This document shows, in pieces, positions 24,813 through 37,649 of a DNA stretch of 64,000 nucleotides. The stretch covers positions 248,001 to 312,000 of the forward strand of contig QVRM01006771.1 in assembly GCA_003439945.1 (NCBI GenBank). The letters are read 5' to 3'. The DNA comes from Dermanyssus gallinae (taxonomy: Eukaryota; Arthropoda; Arachnida; Mesostigmata; Dermanyssidae). The position numbers and the translations under genes are program-made. The notes below the pieces were generated by a model. That model ran no database searches. It was not told the origin of the DNA and saw only the letters and a program-made list of their open reading frames with translations. Numbering within the stretch: the stretch's first letter is position 1; each line of letters opens with the position of its first letter.

Positions 24813-27800
24813 CGAGACTATCGGTATTACGGTCCTTGATGAAATAGGAGGCACCAACAGCGACGACCGCTACGGCGGTCTACCTCTACCACCAGCTGCT
24901 GCTATTACCAAGTCATTAATGAAATCATTCATTACTAAACACGAATAACTAGTTGGCTTGACGAAGCGTTTCCTCACGTTGTTGCTGTTAGCGCACGGGC
25001 CCTGCTGCTGATGCTGCTGCAGCTGCTGCTGCTGCTAGACAGGGTGGCTCTGATTGCTCGGCCCGGCTTGATCTTGACAGAAACGAAACGTGTCGTCACT
25101 GTCGTGTCGAGTTCTCTCTTATGCTGATTTCATATTTTTTCAGTAGTGCAGCACCTTTGCATTCCCCCCCACGCCCTCACACCCACAGACACCCCTCATC
25201 CCCCATCTCCCTCTAAAAATCCAGACAAGTTCCCCCCCGCGCCTCCCCCCCAACACCCCACATTCAGAGGCCAGAGAGAATTAAAAGTCATTAAGTAAAA
25301 GCGATTCGGCGGCAATGACTTGTTCGTCCTTCATTCAGAAAGAGAAACATGACTGAAATGCACATCAATGCCTGAAAAGAGGGGAAAGAGAAAGAAGGCC
25401 AGAGAGAGAGAGAGAGAGAGATGGGGAGTCTGAGCAGGTTGATCTGAATGACGACAAACTGCAACACTCTTCTCCATTACAGACAGCAGGTTTCGACTGT
25501 TGTTGTTGCTGTTGGCGGTAGCGGAGACGGCGGTATCCATATTTCTGACTTCTACAACCGAGGCGGTCCATAATACATCCATGTATTCGTTCTTTTTCGT
25601 TTTCTTCTTCATACTATGATTAGTATTATCATTACGACGCACATTTTTTGCTATAACTATTACTGTCTTCTACCACGCTATCGCCAGCCGCGCTTAACTC
25701 ACTCAACTGTCCAATAAGAACGACGCGCAAAAGAGAGCCACGTAGATCGACTGCTGCCGACTCCGTCATTGTGACGTTTGACGACGTGGTCATACCGTAC
25801 GTTCAAATCGTATCTCTCTCAGTATCAACAGAGGTCACTCAGGTCGATCTGTTCAAACAAATGCGAACTACTTTTACCACGATTACTTACCCTACTACAT
25901 GCTACTGCAACGAATACCGAATTTTACTGGTAGTAGTAGTACCATTTTTACCACTAGTACTGCTCCTCCTCCAACTACTACTACTAACAAATAATAACGA
26001 ATTTTCATACAAAGTACCACGTCTACTACAATGATGACCGCCCCCCCTATTAACTACTATTTCGGCTACTGCTTGGAATCTAGTAGGATCTAGTAGGATG
26101 CACGCTCCCTCTCCCCCGCGCCTCCGCGCTCCTATCGATTCTAAATCCCGTCGGCTCGGTACAAAATGAGATGCTTGCAGCAGCCCGCTGGTCATCGAAT
26201 GTCGGCAGTCTTGCCATGTCGCGCAGAGGTCGTCGTCTTGTTCTAGACGGAACGGACAGCAGAACACACAGGCAGCAACAAACCGACGAAGGAAAGACCA
26301 GCCAGTCGCCGTCGACTCTGCGATTGTCGACTGTGTGACATTGAGATCGCAATTGATTGTGTGTTAACTTGTGCACCAATAACTATGCGTCAATTTGCTT
26401 ACCACTTCAATGCCCCCTCGCTTAGCTACCGCCTATGCTCCTTTATGACGTATATGATCTGTCAGGCCATAAATATTCAGTGAATTCATTTTATTCATTC
26501 AGTAATTCAATCGATCAGTCAATCAATCAATCAATCTCCCTTTGTGTCGTTGTTCGTTTGATTCACGTATGATGACCGCTCGATACGACCCCTCTCGGCA
26601 ACCATTTAAACTCAGCACGAGGTTGAAGTTCGAGTATACTGGGGCAGGCCACATGCAGGACGTGCACACCGGGCCTTGTTGGTACACACCACCATCACCA
26701 CCAAGACCGCTGCCGCCGCCGCCGCCAACGACGGCGATGCAACTAAAATTGCGGCTCCTTACTTAATTAGCTGAGAGAACGTTCGTTAATATGTTGATTG
26801 TTTTGTGATTACCTAATCATTCCGACAGCATTCAGACAACGCTCTCGCGAACGAACACGTCTTCCGTAGGACTGTCATAGAGCCTTCTAATATTGGGCGC
26901 GTCTGTGTCGCAGCGACGACGACGACAACAATAATAACAACAACAACAACAACTCCGACCACAACAGCAACAACTTCAACAACAGCAACAACTTAGTCGT
27001 CCCTCCATCAGTAGCTGCGACACGCCTTTAGCTTGCAGACGGGTAGCGGCGGGAGCGTTGTTGTAACTGCTTAGTTAATGACGTTTGTAACTCGGCAACG
27101 AGCAACAAGGCCAATAAGCAAACGACTACGATCGGGCTTTGCCCGATGGCAGTATAAAATCCACCACTACTTCGATAGGTTAGGCAAACAAAAGGCAGAG
27201 ATCGCAGAAGATAAAAACGAAGAACAAGGAGGATACAAGGAAAAGCGCATGTAGAAGATGGCTAGAAATGGGGTGAGAGGAAAAGTGAGACAGGCGGAGT
27301 AAACATGGGAGAGCGAGAGAGAGAGAGATATATATAAAGGGGGGGAGATGCTAAACGTAAGAACACCATTAGATCCTCGATACGTAGTCTCCAGGGTGCT
27401 CTTGTTGTTTGGTGCAGTCAACAAGTTTACACTCTAATAGTCGGTGCTGAGACTCGGGGTGGGTTGCGGCATCGGACAGACAGTCAGCGGCGGCGGCGGC
27501 GGCGGCGTCGGGGTAGAACGCGGACCAGAACAGAATACTTCCGAATCACCGAATGTTTATCATGCGAATTTATGGCCGCTGGACCCATCGAGAGCCTCTG
27601 CCCCGATGTTGGTCGATCGTCTGTTTAACGGCCCCATTTTTTCCCCACTTTCTATCCACCTTCCTTAATCCCAAAAATTCAACGATATATATATATATAT
27701 ATACATACATACGTACATATATACAAACACATATGACACAGACGTACATAACGCGTGATAACGGCAGAAAAACAACTCAATCGAGAGAACTCATCGATAC

Positions 27801-28758
27801 ACACGACACTCGACACTAGACGAAAGAAGAGATATGTTCATTCAGTATAGTGAACAAAGCAATGACTAGTAAGACACGTTAGAGTAAATACGACGAGCAA
27901 ACCCGAAGCTAAACAAGCAAACTTCAAACTTCACACGACATGACGATAATGATTTCAAGCAAACAGTGCGACGAGAAGAAAGTACATTCTACTGTGTGGA
28001 GGATAGTTACGAAGGCGCTGAGGTGATGACGAGGAAGAAATGTGTCGACGACGACGACAATGGTGATGATGGTGATGATGATGATAATAATGATGATGAC
28101 ATTAGAGGTACGATACATCACGAAAACGATACTGTTGGTTTTTATAAATATATTTACTGGATTTTACTTACTATTATTATTATTACTATTACTACTATTA
28201 TTATTATTCTTATTAATGATAATCTATTACTACATAAATAAATGATGATTAAGTAAATCAACGATATAGTAAGTGTGTTCTCTGTCATAAATAAAGTTGC
28301 ATGAATTGTATAGCAAGTAGCCTTTTGCTTGCAGGCAGACAGCAAGGAACTATAGCAATACTTTGTATACAGCGTCATTCGTGGCGTGTGATTAGCGTAT
28401 CCATAAAGCGCGTTAGTCTTTATTTACTGTTGGATTTGTTTGCAGTAATATTACACCCCGCTCTTGCTAATAATACAGGTCCTTGTATTGGTTCCAACGC
28501 GCCCCAAGCTGGCGTTCTTGAAGAACTAATTTTGCTGAAAGTAGTATTATAGGTAGCTACATCCTTCAATGAAAACGTCGCCTATTTCCTTGAGTAGCGC
28601 GCAAATTGAAACGGGAAAATCTTTTTGTCAAGGGGGTATCCATCTGAATGAACGTAAGAGCAAACACCATCGTGGTATCCCTACATTTCCAGTTTCCTCT
28701 CGCCGGGTTCATCTCTCTTTTGCCGCACGATCTCCGATATGTATTGGCTTGGTCTCCT

Positions 28759-28804
28759 CTTCCTGGGCTCCGTGCGCTCTTTGAAGCGCACGGAGCCTAG
28801 GAAG
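28759..28804. repeat. 20-bp-arm inverted repeat (hairpin)
   Basis: Arms 28759-28778 and 28785-28804 are complementary at 19 of 20 positions around a 6-base loop CTTTGA. Inner arm sequence is CTCCGTGCGCT. Confidence 0.9.
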
Positions 28805-28839
28805 CCCAGAAGCGTGGGGGGGGTCTGACGAGATTTTAA

Positions 28840-29060
28840 GAGGCCTGCCAGACTCTCCTTACCTCGTGCCTCAAGCGAGCAGCCTCTGTAATGCCAATGT
28901 TCAGTTTGATATCGACGGGGTGGCCAGATACTGTGATGGGGCCCCTTTGACCTTCTTTCTGTTCTTGAGATAAAGAGCCTGGTTTTTCTGCGGGGTCAAA
29001 GTGTTCTTGGTCACCACCAAGACTAAATCGTCGATGTAGGTCAGAGCTTTTTCCTCTTGC
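28840..29060 (-). pseudogene. decayed LINE reverse-transcriptase fragment
   Basis: On the - strand around 29,047-28,990 the frame reads LTYIDDLVLVVTKNT, the catalytic YxDD box of a non-LTR reverse transcriptase followed by its usual hydrophobic strand. After a frameshift, GPITVSGHPVDIK (near 28,930) matches the segment that follows the box in I/Jockey/R1-like elements. The spacing between the two is shorter than usual and the frame is broken, so this is a dead remnant. No N-terminal half was identified. Confidence 0.6.
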
Positions 29061-29504
29061 AAAGTCTACTTTCAGTACGCGGTTTTATTTTTTTATTCAA
29101 TTTATTTTACGTTACAGGATCTTTAAAACCGCTTTATCACATTTGCGCTTCCGCGTGTTCTGCAGCAATAGAAATAGTGCAACAATTTACGCTTCAGAGC
29201 TGCGCATTTTACTGTATGGTACTCGGCACACCTCAGCTTGCAAAACCAGATGGTGCAAAACTCGTACTTGTAAAAAGCGGCGTTTGAACATACTAGGCCA
29301 TGATAACTTTGCAATATGTGCTCGATGTTTGCGCGGCGACCGTCGCGTGCAGGGCCAGGTCAAGGTACAAGGCATTGAATACGTCCAAACCTCAGATCTA
29401 CAGTCTGGCCTGTTCGACTTTAGCTCCCCACTCCAAAATAAAACATTCATAAGGCAGTATTCGGATTGTTTCAGTAGCTGGTAAACAGACTAGCAATAAC
29501 TTGT

Positions 29505-29675
29505 AGAGCCCGGTGGCGTGGTGCATTAGTCTGCGCCTCGCACCGGAGGAGACACATAGGTGCGCGGGTTCGAGCCCCACCGTTGCACATTTGTATTTAT
29601 GGGAGTCCGTTTATGAAGCAATGTGAAAAACAGTTCCGTGGACGTTAAATCTAGGCTGAGGGTCAGCCCGAAAAC
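29505..29675 (+). mobile_element. tRNA-derived SINE, copy 1 (most complete head)
   Basis: The head carries an RNA polymerase III box A (TGGCGTGGTGC, 29514-29524) and box B (GGTTCGAGCC, 29567-29576) about 43 bases apart, as in a tRNA. The tail ends GACGTTAAATCT...GGTCAGCCCGAAAA. The same head and tail recur at 54,942-55,116, and parts at 31,708-31,842 and 35,255-35,313, which identifies a dispersed SINE family rather than a tRNA gene. Confidence 0.85.
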
Positions 29676-29679
29676 TTTA

Positions 29680-31005
29680 TTAGCCTAGCATGAGAAACCA
29701 CAAAAGGCGGCTCCTTGCTCGGATAGACCAAACAGTCGTTTTATATCTAATAAAAAGCATCACAAGCTCAAATTGGTTCAAATTGGTCAGCGTGAGGTGA
29801 TTACATAGCCTGTCAAGACTATACACCAGTCCCGAAACAGTCTTAATTATTAGTAAGGATCATTAAGCACCACGCGATTATATGCTTTTGTTCAGAGAAC
29901 CGGATCGAAGATGGAGCTCTACAATTTTATAGCCATATTCCCCTCTTTGCTAAAGCCGCCACTATCGCCTTTCAGCTTACTGTGTTAAATCTAGAGATCC
30001 GCGAGGCTCAGCCACATAGATACACTCTCGGCCAAGGCGGTCAATGCAATAGCAAGAATTCTGCAAAACATTAACGGGCCAAGATAATGCAGGCGCAGAC
30101 AGACTGCTAATGTCGGCACCAAAGTCGATCGCACTTCTCGGTTCTCCTAAAGGGTTTGGCTCTAGGCCTCTTCGAAAACTAATAAGCCAAGCGCACTCTT
30201 TAGAAGCACCGTTTCTCATGCGGCTCTTAGCACTAACGCCGCCCTTTGTGTCGAATAATCACCCTTGTCAGCCGGAAGCCTCTCTTCTTGTTGTCCGGCC
30301 AGCAAATGCACATGCAGCAAAATGCACGTGATCTCGTTCTTTCGTCTGTAAAGGGCGCCCTTATCTTGTGCATAAAGCGCATCAGCCCAGTTTAACTCTC
30401 TCAGACTAACTCACACATCGACCGCTCACACTCCTCGACCCTATACCCGGCCATCCTATCAGTGTGCAGGCCATCCTATCGACTCGGTGGCCGTCTGCGT
30501 CACAGACGTGGCTCAGCCGATGGGCTGCCCATGACAATATGGACAGGATCACTGCAAAGATGGCATCAACGTGCTGTCTTCTTTGCCGCAGAAGAGTCAG
30601 CGGCCGTATGGCTGCATCGTTAATATATCTACCAGGTGGAAAAGTGCGGCCGCTTCTCTGCTCTGCAGGCGGCACTCATCCGGTCCACTTTATGCTTTGG
30701 TTACAGGCAGTGCAGACGAGAGGGTACCATGTCCCGGCCTTTGCCAGACGTGGGCAGTCAAAGCACCTTTACCAGGCCGGCTTTTACTTTCGTGGGGTTC
30801 AGCATAAGGTCGACACACCATAATGCGATCTCGCGGAGTTAGTTGGCGTTCCGGCAATCCGCTTGCAGTCCCGTCTCTCTAGCGAGTGTTGTCCCAACTT
30901 TCTTTCTTGCGCCAATAGAGCCCTTTCTAGGCGGAGTGTCAGGTCTCCGTCTTTGCGTTTGTATACCCCTCGGATTGTTATTCGGAGGTTCTCTGTTCTT
31001 TAATT
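29680..31005. other. Unassigned sequence, possibly old LINE debris
   Basis: No supportable gene. A frame on the - strand around 30,400-30,820 includes LMLNPTKVKAGLVKVL, which loosely resembles LINE sequence downstream of the YxDD box, but frames are broken and I cannot confirm it. Confidence 0.3.
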
Positions 31006-31039
31006 AGGATGGTACTAATTTTTCTTGATATGGGCAGTT

Positions 31040-31620
31040 TGGAAAAGCTAATGCGTTATCGATGCTGGCATCCAACTGCACCTAGTGTAGGACCTTCACC
31101 CACTAAGAACCTTAACCCCTCCCCCATTCGAGTTCGGAAATATGTCGCACTACTTCGAAACCGTGGACCCGGGCTAGTGGTCAAACCGTTCCAAACAAGA
31201 CCGTATGGTCAACATCGTCAGGATGCCCCGAGGTGCAAAGCGTACACGTGTTAACCTGCGACTTCCCAATCTGCACCATATAGGTCTGGAAATTGCCGTA
31301 ACCCGTAAGGACCTAGATCGAGAAGTACGTAAGTGGCCCCCCGCCCGCCATACTAACGTCGAAAGTTCAAGCGGCCGGGACCGGTTCGCCCGGGGGACTC
31401 AAAACCTCTAATACACTCGCTTTGTTCCCAGGCCAGGAGATCCCAGCGGAGCTGGAGAATCGCCTCTGTGCTTACCGTGTGGTACGCGCGGCAGAATGAA
31501 GGGCTATGCCGCGTTGTGCAGCGCAGAGGGCTCGTCTGTCGCACCGGTGCGTAAAGCTAGATCGGCCTACACCGGCGTCGTTTGCATTGCCGAGTAACCC
31601 GCGACAAATGCTAGCACGCG
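31040..31620 (-). mobile_element. LINE 3'-end fragment, copy 1 of a dispersed repeat
   Basis: Shares long blocks with 39,310-39,950 in the same orientation: GTGTAGGAC(C/T)TTCACCCACT, GACCGTATGGTCAACATCGTC, GAGGACCTAGA(T/C)CGAGAA-like and CCAGGAGATCCCA. In the longer copy the - strand has remains of LINE ORF2 C-terminal coding, so this is the 3' part of the same LINE family. Frames are closed. Confidence 0.65.
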
Positions 31621-31707
31621 GATACGCCCGTCCGTTGGCATTGCTGACCCTAGCGACAATGTGCTTAATAGGCGGCGATGTCGCAAAGCATTTTAATTGC
31701 TAACCCT

Positions 31708-31842
31708 ATCTTTTGCGGGCTGACTCTTAACCAACATTTAACGTATACAGAACCGCTCTGAAATTGCTTCATAAGACGGACCCCAGTAAGCAAACAAAAA
31801 TGTGCAGCGATGGGAACCAAACCCGTGGGGGGCACTTAACCG
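31708..31842 (-). mobile_element. tRNA-derived SINE, copy 3 (degraded)
   Basis: The reverse complement contains the family's body and tail (GTGCACATTT-like, GGTCCGTCTTATGAAGCAAT, CGTTAAATGTTGGTTAAGAG, TCAGCCCGCAAAAG). The tRNA-like head is badly degraded. Confidence 0.7.
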
Positions 31843-32103
31843 GAGGTATATCTTCAATGCACCGAGGGCCGGACATGTTAAGATATCTAGGGTTTCCCCA
31901 ACAGTCCTTGTGGCAGCATGGCCGCTGACTCTCAGCGGTATGGTTTATCATCTATTCTCAAGACCACGCCGCCACATCACATCACTGGGCTGGAAGATTT
32001 TAGCTGTAAAGATATACTAACTTTCTTTCGACAGCACCGTATGACCGTGTATGCATGTGACAGTGTTGGATATGGATAAAATCTAAATCGTATATATCTG
32101 AAT

Positions 32104-32109
32104 TTTATT
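32104..32109 (-). terminator. AATAAA polyadenylation signal of the alpha-mannosidase gene
   Basis: AATAAA on the - strand about 140 bases beyond the stop codon at 32,247; the best candidate signal in the expected interval. Confidence 0.5.
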
Positions 32110-32246
32110 TGTTTTATCCTTCAGAATACAGAATGCACATAGGTCTGAGGCGCGCCGCCAAACTGGTGTGACATACCGCAGTAATTCAATTATTCATATT
32201 GGTGCACGCTCTCACGCACGCTTCGCGTCTTCCGAGGATGGATCAT

Positions 32247-32808
32247 CTAGGACATTTGCAAAATAATTGTTTTTATTTCGCCTCGACTCAGAGTTATATG
32301 CGTCACGGGACTTTGAACAGTGAGCCCCGAGAGGTCCGTTTGAAGGGCTGTGAGAAACCGTTGGGTAACAAGCCTTTCCAGCGGGATCTCGAGCGTGATG
32401 CCGGCTTCGCCATCATCGTTATCGTTGTTCTCGTCTGCAATGTTTTCGAGGCGAATTAGGTAGCGCCGATCATCAAGGCTCTCGAGGGTGAGCACGTGCA
32501 GTTGATCTTGCCATGGGCGCACGTCAAGAAGGCCAACACCGGTAGGCACGGTGTCGTCGGCGAAAAAGATGAGCGGCACTGAGGTCATTTCGAGTTGATC
32601 TCGTTTCGAAGGCAAGTCGCCAACGTAGAGCCGAAGCGTGCCACGCACCTGAAGTCCGCGACCATCAACACCGGCTTCGTTGAGCGGCTCGTCAACACCG
32701 AAATGGTCGTCGCAAAGACAACGTCGGTGAAGCATCACATCCAACGATCCGGGCTGAAGGCTGCTACCGCCCTGCGAACGGTCCGTGAGAAGCGTCAAAT
32801 GTGTTGAT
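32247..32808 (-). CDS. MAN2B1: alpha-mannosidase exon 11 and stop
   Basis: Acceptor GTCTTTCAG; begins [20 protein letters not shown], continues [12 protein letters not shown], and ends KTIILQMS with TAG at 32249-32247. An [13 protein letters not shown] acidic insertion sits near 32,425. Confidence 0.93.
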
Positions 32809-35396
32809 CTGAAAGACAATAGAGAGTGCCCTTAAATTTAAGCAGCATAACGATATGCTGTATGGTGAGTATAGATCATGCAACCAGGAACCAGGATGCA
32901 ACCAGGATAATATGTATCTTCGTACGGAGAGCACACACAAATCTAAGCGCACATTCCGATACCAGGACGCTTTAAAATCGCAAATTCCCAGCTGTCTTAA
33001 GCAGTAAGTACTTTGAAAACTCAGACAAACGCAGCACCTGAAGGATCGTCAGCAGGACACGCATTACTCTAGATGTAAAAAATATCTTTATCGTGAATAG
33101 GATTGTAGATATGGCGAAACTATGATAATGATAAAAGCATCATTGGCACCTAGTTCGTTTGAGATACCCTTTTAAATCCGTATATTTAGTACAAAACAGG
33201 GCCTAAAATTTGTCAAAAATGTAACGTAATGAAGCCACACGTCTTATTTGGTATATACTCTCAAGTAGACTAGCCCTTAAATGTGACGTTTTGATTTTCT
33301 TCTTACGCTACTGATTTTAGAGGCATTCCCTGAATACCAAATTTCACTGCTATTTGTACATTTACTGATGACTTGATAGCTTACTATAGTTTAGAGATCT
33401 TTGTTTTTTGTTAGACGTCTCTAATTCTAGTTAGCAAACGCCACGTGTTTTAGCCGTTAGAAGTGCTAATGTCTGCCTTCACGGTAACCGAAACAAATTT
33501 TCCAACCCGTTTTTAATGCTGATTGCCGAGTTAATCGGGTAGAAGTTCCCGGCGACACGTTCGCTCAAGTTCAGTTTCCAGTTGGCCCGCTGATCGCGAA
33601 CTCTCTTTAAAACGCCTCGTCCATTAGAGTCTGTGTAGAATATATCGGCCGAGAACAAATCGCTGTGAATCGTTGTAACAATTTCTTTTCCCACGTGGTC
33701 GGACACCTGCAAGTTACACACCAATATCCACACATCTTTTGGTACGTGTGTCAAATACCTGATCTGTAAAGTATGCGTTTTAACCAACAAACAAACTGCT
33801 GACGCATCAACAATTGCTCCACTCACGTCAATTGGACCGACAATCCAGTCGAGTTCAATGAAAGGCCGGCCTTTGTACATGCGTATGTTTTGCGCCACCC
33901 CATCACTATAGGACTGCTGCACTTCGGTAAGGAGGGCATTATCGATGATTCGTTCCTCGAGTAGACGCACAGATCTTCTAGTACTGTTTGGCCGGAACAC
34001 GTAGGCACCCGATGAACGAGAATCCTCAGAGCATGCGCTGACATAGTAGCCGAAAGACTGGGAAACTTTTGTTCGTTTGCCTGTTTGAAGGATCCAAATG
34101 ATGTCCAAAACTTGTTTAGATCACTTCCGTTTAGGCTCGCATTGCTCCCACAGAGACACCCCGAGGTTGTTAGGGAACGCTCTGGGAAATGGACAGCACG
34201 ATGGCATTACTCCTTACTGCCTGTCATTTCACATACTCGTTACGTCCCTTAGTACTGCAGGCTTGATAAGCCAATAATATATATATATATACACATAAAC
34301 GATTTTTTGACATGATTGATATCCCACCTTGAACCTCGACCCATTGAAGCCCGCCGGGGCCAATGCCAACATTGATTTCCGGTTTTAGCGCAACACGCCT
34401 TTCTCTGACGATTTTCCCTGATGCACACGACGGCGGCCGCGAAGTGGACGGAACGATCGATAGCTGCCGAAATCCCATTGGGGGCACCTTCACCGGAATA
34501 GTGAGCTCATATCTGCATGCAAAATAGGGCAGCAATTACTTAGACGCTTAAGCTTATGATGATCAATCAGATTGCGAGTGTGATCGATACTGCACACATA
34601 AGCGTAGGCGTGTCAACCCAAATTCAAGATGAAAACTAAGTAGCGATGATAGCCCAGTATGGAGGCCCTGCGTGGATGCTCACCGGCTAGTCGTTTGGCG
34701 TTCAGCGAGGTTAAAGACAGCGTTTGAAATCAGAGTTAAGGCGCTGTCCAAAAGGTGAGCGGCTTCGTCTTGTACTTGCACTCTTGGCTGGCGCAAGGGC
34801 AGTCGCACGAATGTGGTCACGTTGAATGCCAGCGGGTTGTAGACTATTGCAGTGATTCCGTCTTGAGGCAAGTCTTCACTCACCTCGCAGCGCGACACGT
34901 TCAACTGGGGGCAGAAGCCCAGCGGCTGTCCTGTTGAGGGCCGGAAGAACAAGCAATAGAGATTAGCACAACCCATTCTTACCAACAGGGAAGCCATTTT
35001 AGGTGAACGCTAACGAAATATATGTACTTTCATGCGAGACGTATACGGCCAACTCACAGATACTTACATACACAAACGATGTGCCGTCCTTGCACAGTGC
35101 GCACATTTAACTCCAGACAATGTAACAATGTAATGCGTTACCAAGAAATGCGCAATGTCTTCACTAAGTGTGACAAATTAAAATCTCTCCGTTGACACTC
35201 GCTATAAAGAGAATTAAAAGAATTCTTGAAGTGCAATGTTATTGCGAGAGAAACGATATGTCTCCTCCGGCCGCGAGGCACAGACGAATGCACCCACCAC
35301 GCCGCCGGGTTCCACTGTATGAAGAGAACAAGGATAGAATAACGTGATTCTGGATACATTTATAGTTTGCGCCGACGCGCATTATTATGAGAATAC

Positions 35397-35437
<41 letters not shown>

Positions 35438-37598
35438 GGTGTTCAAAACGTATCGCGACTTTTGTGTTTTTTCAAAAATTATTCATTTATTCATGAATAT
35501 CTATTTTGTCCCCTTCAAAGTAATCCCCATGAGATATTATACACTTGTGCCAACGGTTTTTCCAATCTTCGAAGCACTTCAAAAAACCATTTTTTTTTAT
35601 CTTGTTCAGCTCCTCCTTCGATGCCGTCTTTATCTCGTCAAGCGTAGCGTAACGTCGTCCTTTCATGGGCCTCATCAGTCTAGGAGACAAGAAAAAGTCA
35701 CAGGGGGCCAGATCTGGGGAATACGGTGGCTGCGGCATCATTAGTGTGTTGTTTTTGGCCAAAAACTCGCGCACAAGCAACGATGTGTGAGCAGGGGCGT
35801 TATCGTGGTGCAAAAGCCAATTTTTGTTCTTCCACAAATCCGGGCGTTTCTGGCGGATTGCTTTGCGCAAATTGCGCATAACTTGCAGGTAATATTCCTT
35901 ATTGACCGTTCTACCCTGTGGCAAGAACTCATGATGCACCACGCCCCTGCAATCGAAGAAAACTGTCAGCAAAACTTTCACATTCGACCGAACTTGGCGC
36001 GCTTTTTTCGGTCTTGGTTCGTGCGGCAGCTTCCATTGAGATGATTGAGCTTTGGTTTCCACGTCATAACCATAAACCCACGATTCGTCACCAGTTATGA
36101 CCCTCTGGAGCAAATTTGGGTCGTCGCGGACAGAGTCCAACATCTCATTAGCAATGTTCATGCGATGCTGTTTTTGGTCGCAATTGAGCAATTTTGGTAC
36201 GAATTTCGCGGCGACCCGTCTCATGCCCAAATCATTGATAAAAATCGAATGGCACGAGCCAATCGATATGTTTAGGTCCTCAGCAACTTCTCTAACGGTG
36301 ATTCGACGATTGGCCAATACCATTTTCTCCACTTCATTAATTTTTTCGTCTGTTGTTGAAGTGCTCGGGCGTCCGGCACGCTCTTCGTCGTTCACATCTT
36401 CTCGGCCTTCTGAGAACATTTTGTACCACCGATAAACGTTGCTTCGGTCCAAGGTAGCTTCTCCGTATGCCACAGTCAACATTCGGAATGCATCCGCGCA
36501 CTTAATTTCGTTTTTCACACAAAATTTGATACAGGTTCTTTGATCCATTTTTTTGAATAGGTAAATATCGAAGACGATCCAAAACACGTGCAAGCAAAGC
36601 AGCTGTCAACAATTAAGTGAACATTCAAAATGGCCGAGCTTGTCGGCATAAGTGAGAGACATGAGTACCAACATAACGCCACAAAAAATCGAAATTCGAA
36701 TACACGTAACCAGCGAAAATTCAAAAGTCGCGATACGTTTTGAACACACCGTGTATATAGATATATATATCGGCCCTTTTGGGCCTGGTCCGGATGATTC
36801 CGCGTGGCGAGCTTGTCGACGGCGCCAGCCTGTCAAGCAGTATAACGAACCGTCCCGTCGTATTACTACTACGCAGGCCCATTCAGTTTCAGACATCAAT
36901 AGTAAAAATAAGTACAAGATAGTGGTAGAAATATGCGTCCTCTGTCCAGGAGGAAGAACAGTGATATCGACCACACATTCGCACGATTCACTGCTATCGC
37001 AAGGGTAAATGATGGCGCTCCGCGCCGGCCTCCGGAGCAAAACCACGCGTGACGTGGTGGAGCACAGGCTCATCTCCCATCAGAGATGGAGAGACGGGTC
37101 AGCCTTTCTCAACTCCATCAGGGAGCTGAAGACGAAGCTCGAGGAACAGCGGAGGAGAGGATATCGGTTTTAGTGGGTGAGAGTTCCACAGCAGGTGCGG
37201 TTACTGCAGGCTAGTGCATAATTTATTTCCGATACCTCTCACGCCAAAACAGAAGTTAATCATACGATCGGCGCAGTAGATATTTGATAGATAGTTGCGG
37301 TGTTTACGAAGTTGCTACTAAGTAAATAAGTACGACTATCATCAAGTAGACAACTTACCAAGAGCCTGCACTAGCGTAGCAAAGGCCTGCTTGACTCCGG
37401 TGCTGATCAGGCGCACATAGTTGTCGTTGACAAACTGTTTAGCCGTGCCCGTAATCGCGTCGTGATGCTGCGCGATCGACAACGCCCGTCGAAGCTTGTG
37501 CAACTGATTTACTGGAATACCTACACCCGAATGTACAAACAAACGCGTAAATACGTTTAATCAAACTCGAGTATGCTCATGCAGATTGCGCCCTCTGA

Positions 37599-37649
<51 letters not shown>

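Larger units (their letters stand above)
15471..28400. other. Gene-poor, microsatellite-rich stretch
   Basis: About 13 kb in which I can support no protein or RNA gene. It holds many simple repeats: GAT near 15.52 and 28.05 kb, CA near 15.70, TA at 15,738-15,759, 17,277-17,310, 23,752-23,780, 24,149-24,182 and 27,685-27,702, GA near 16.29 and 25.40, CAA near 16.45, 17.12, 18.33, 24.7 and 26.93, AAT near 22.57, CAT near 20.76 kb. Part of it may be a long muscleblind 3' UTR or further alternative exons, since the gene is transcribed into it. Open frames in this stretch are low-complexity artefacts. Confidence 0.6.

Noticed and set aside
29505..29580. tRNA gene
   Set aside because: Box A and box B are present, but there is no convincing acceptor-stem pairing and the sequence recurs with a non-tRNA tail at other sites, so it is a SINE.
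34081..34110. Extension of mannosidase exon 9 upstream to an AACAAG acceptor
   Set aside because: The phase also works, but the extra ten residues do not fit the family and the acceptor lacks a pyrimidine tract; the CTTCAAACAG acceptor at 34,081 gives a direct [13 protein letters not shown] match.
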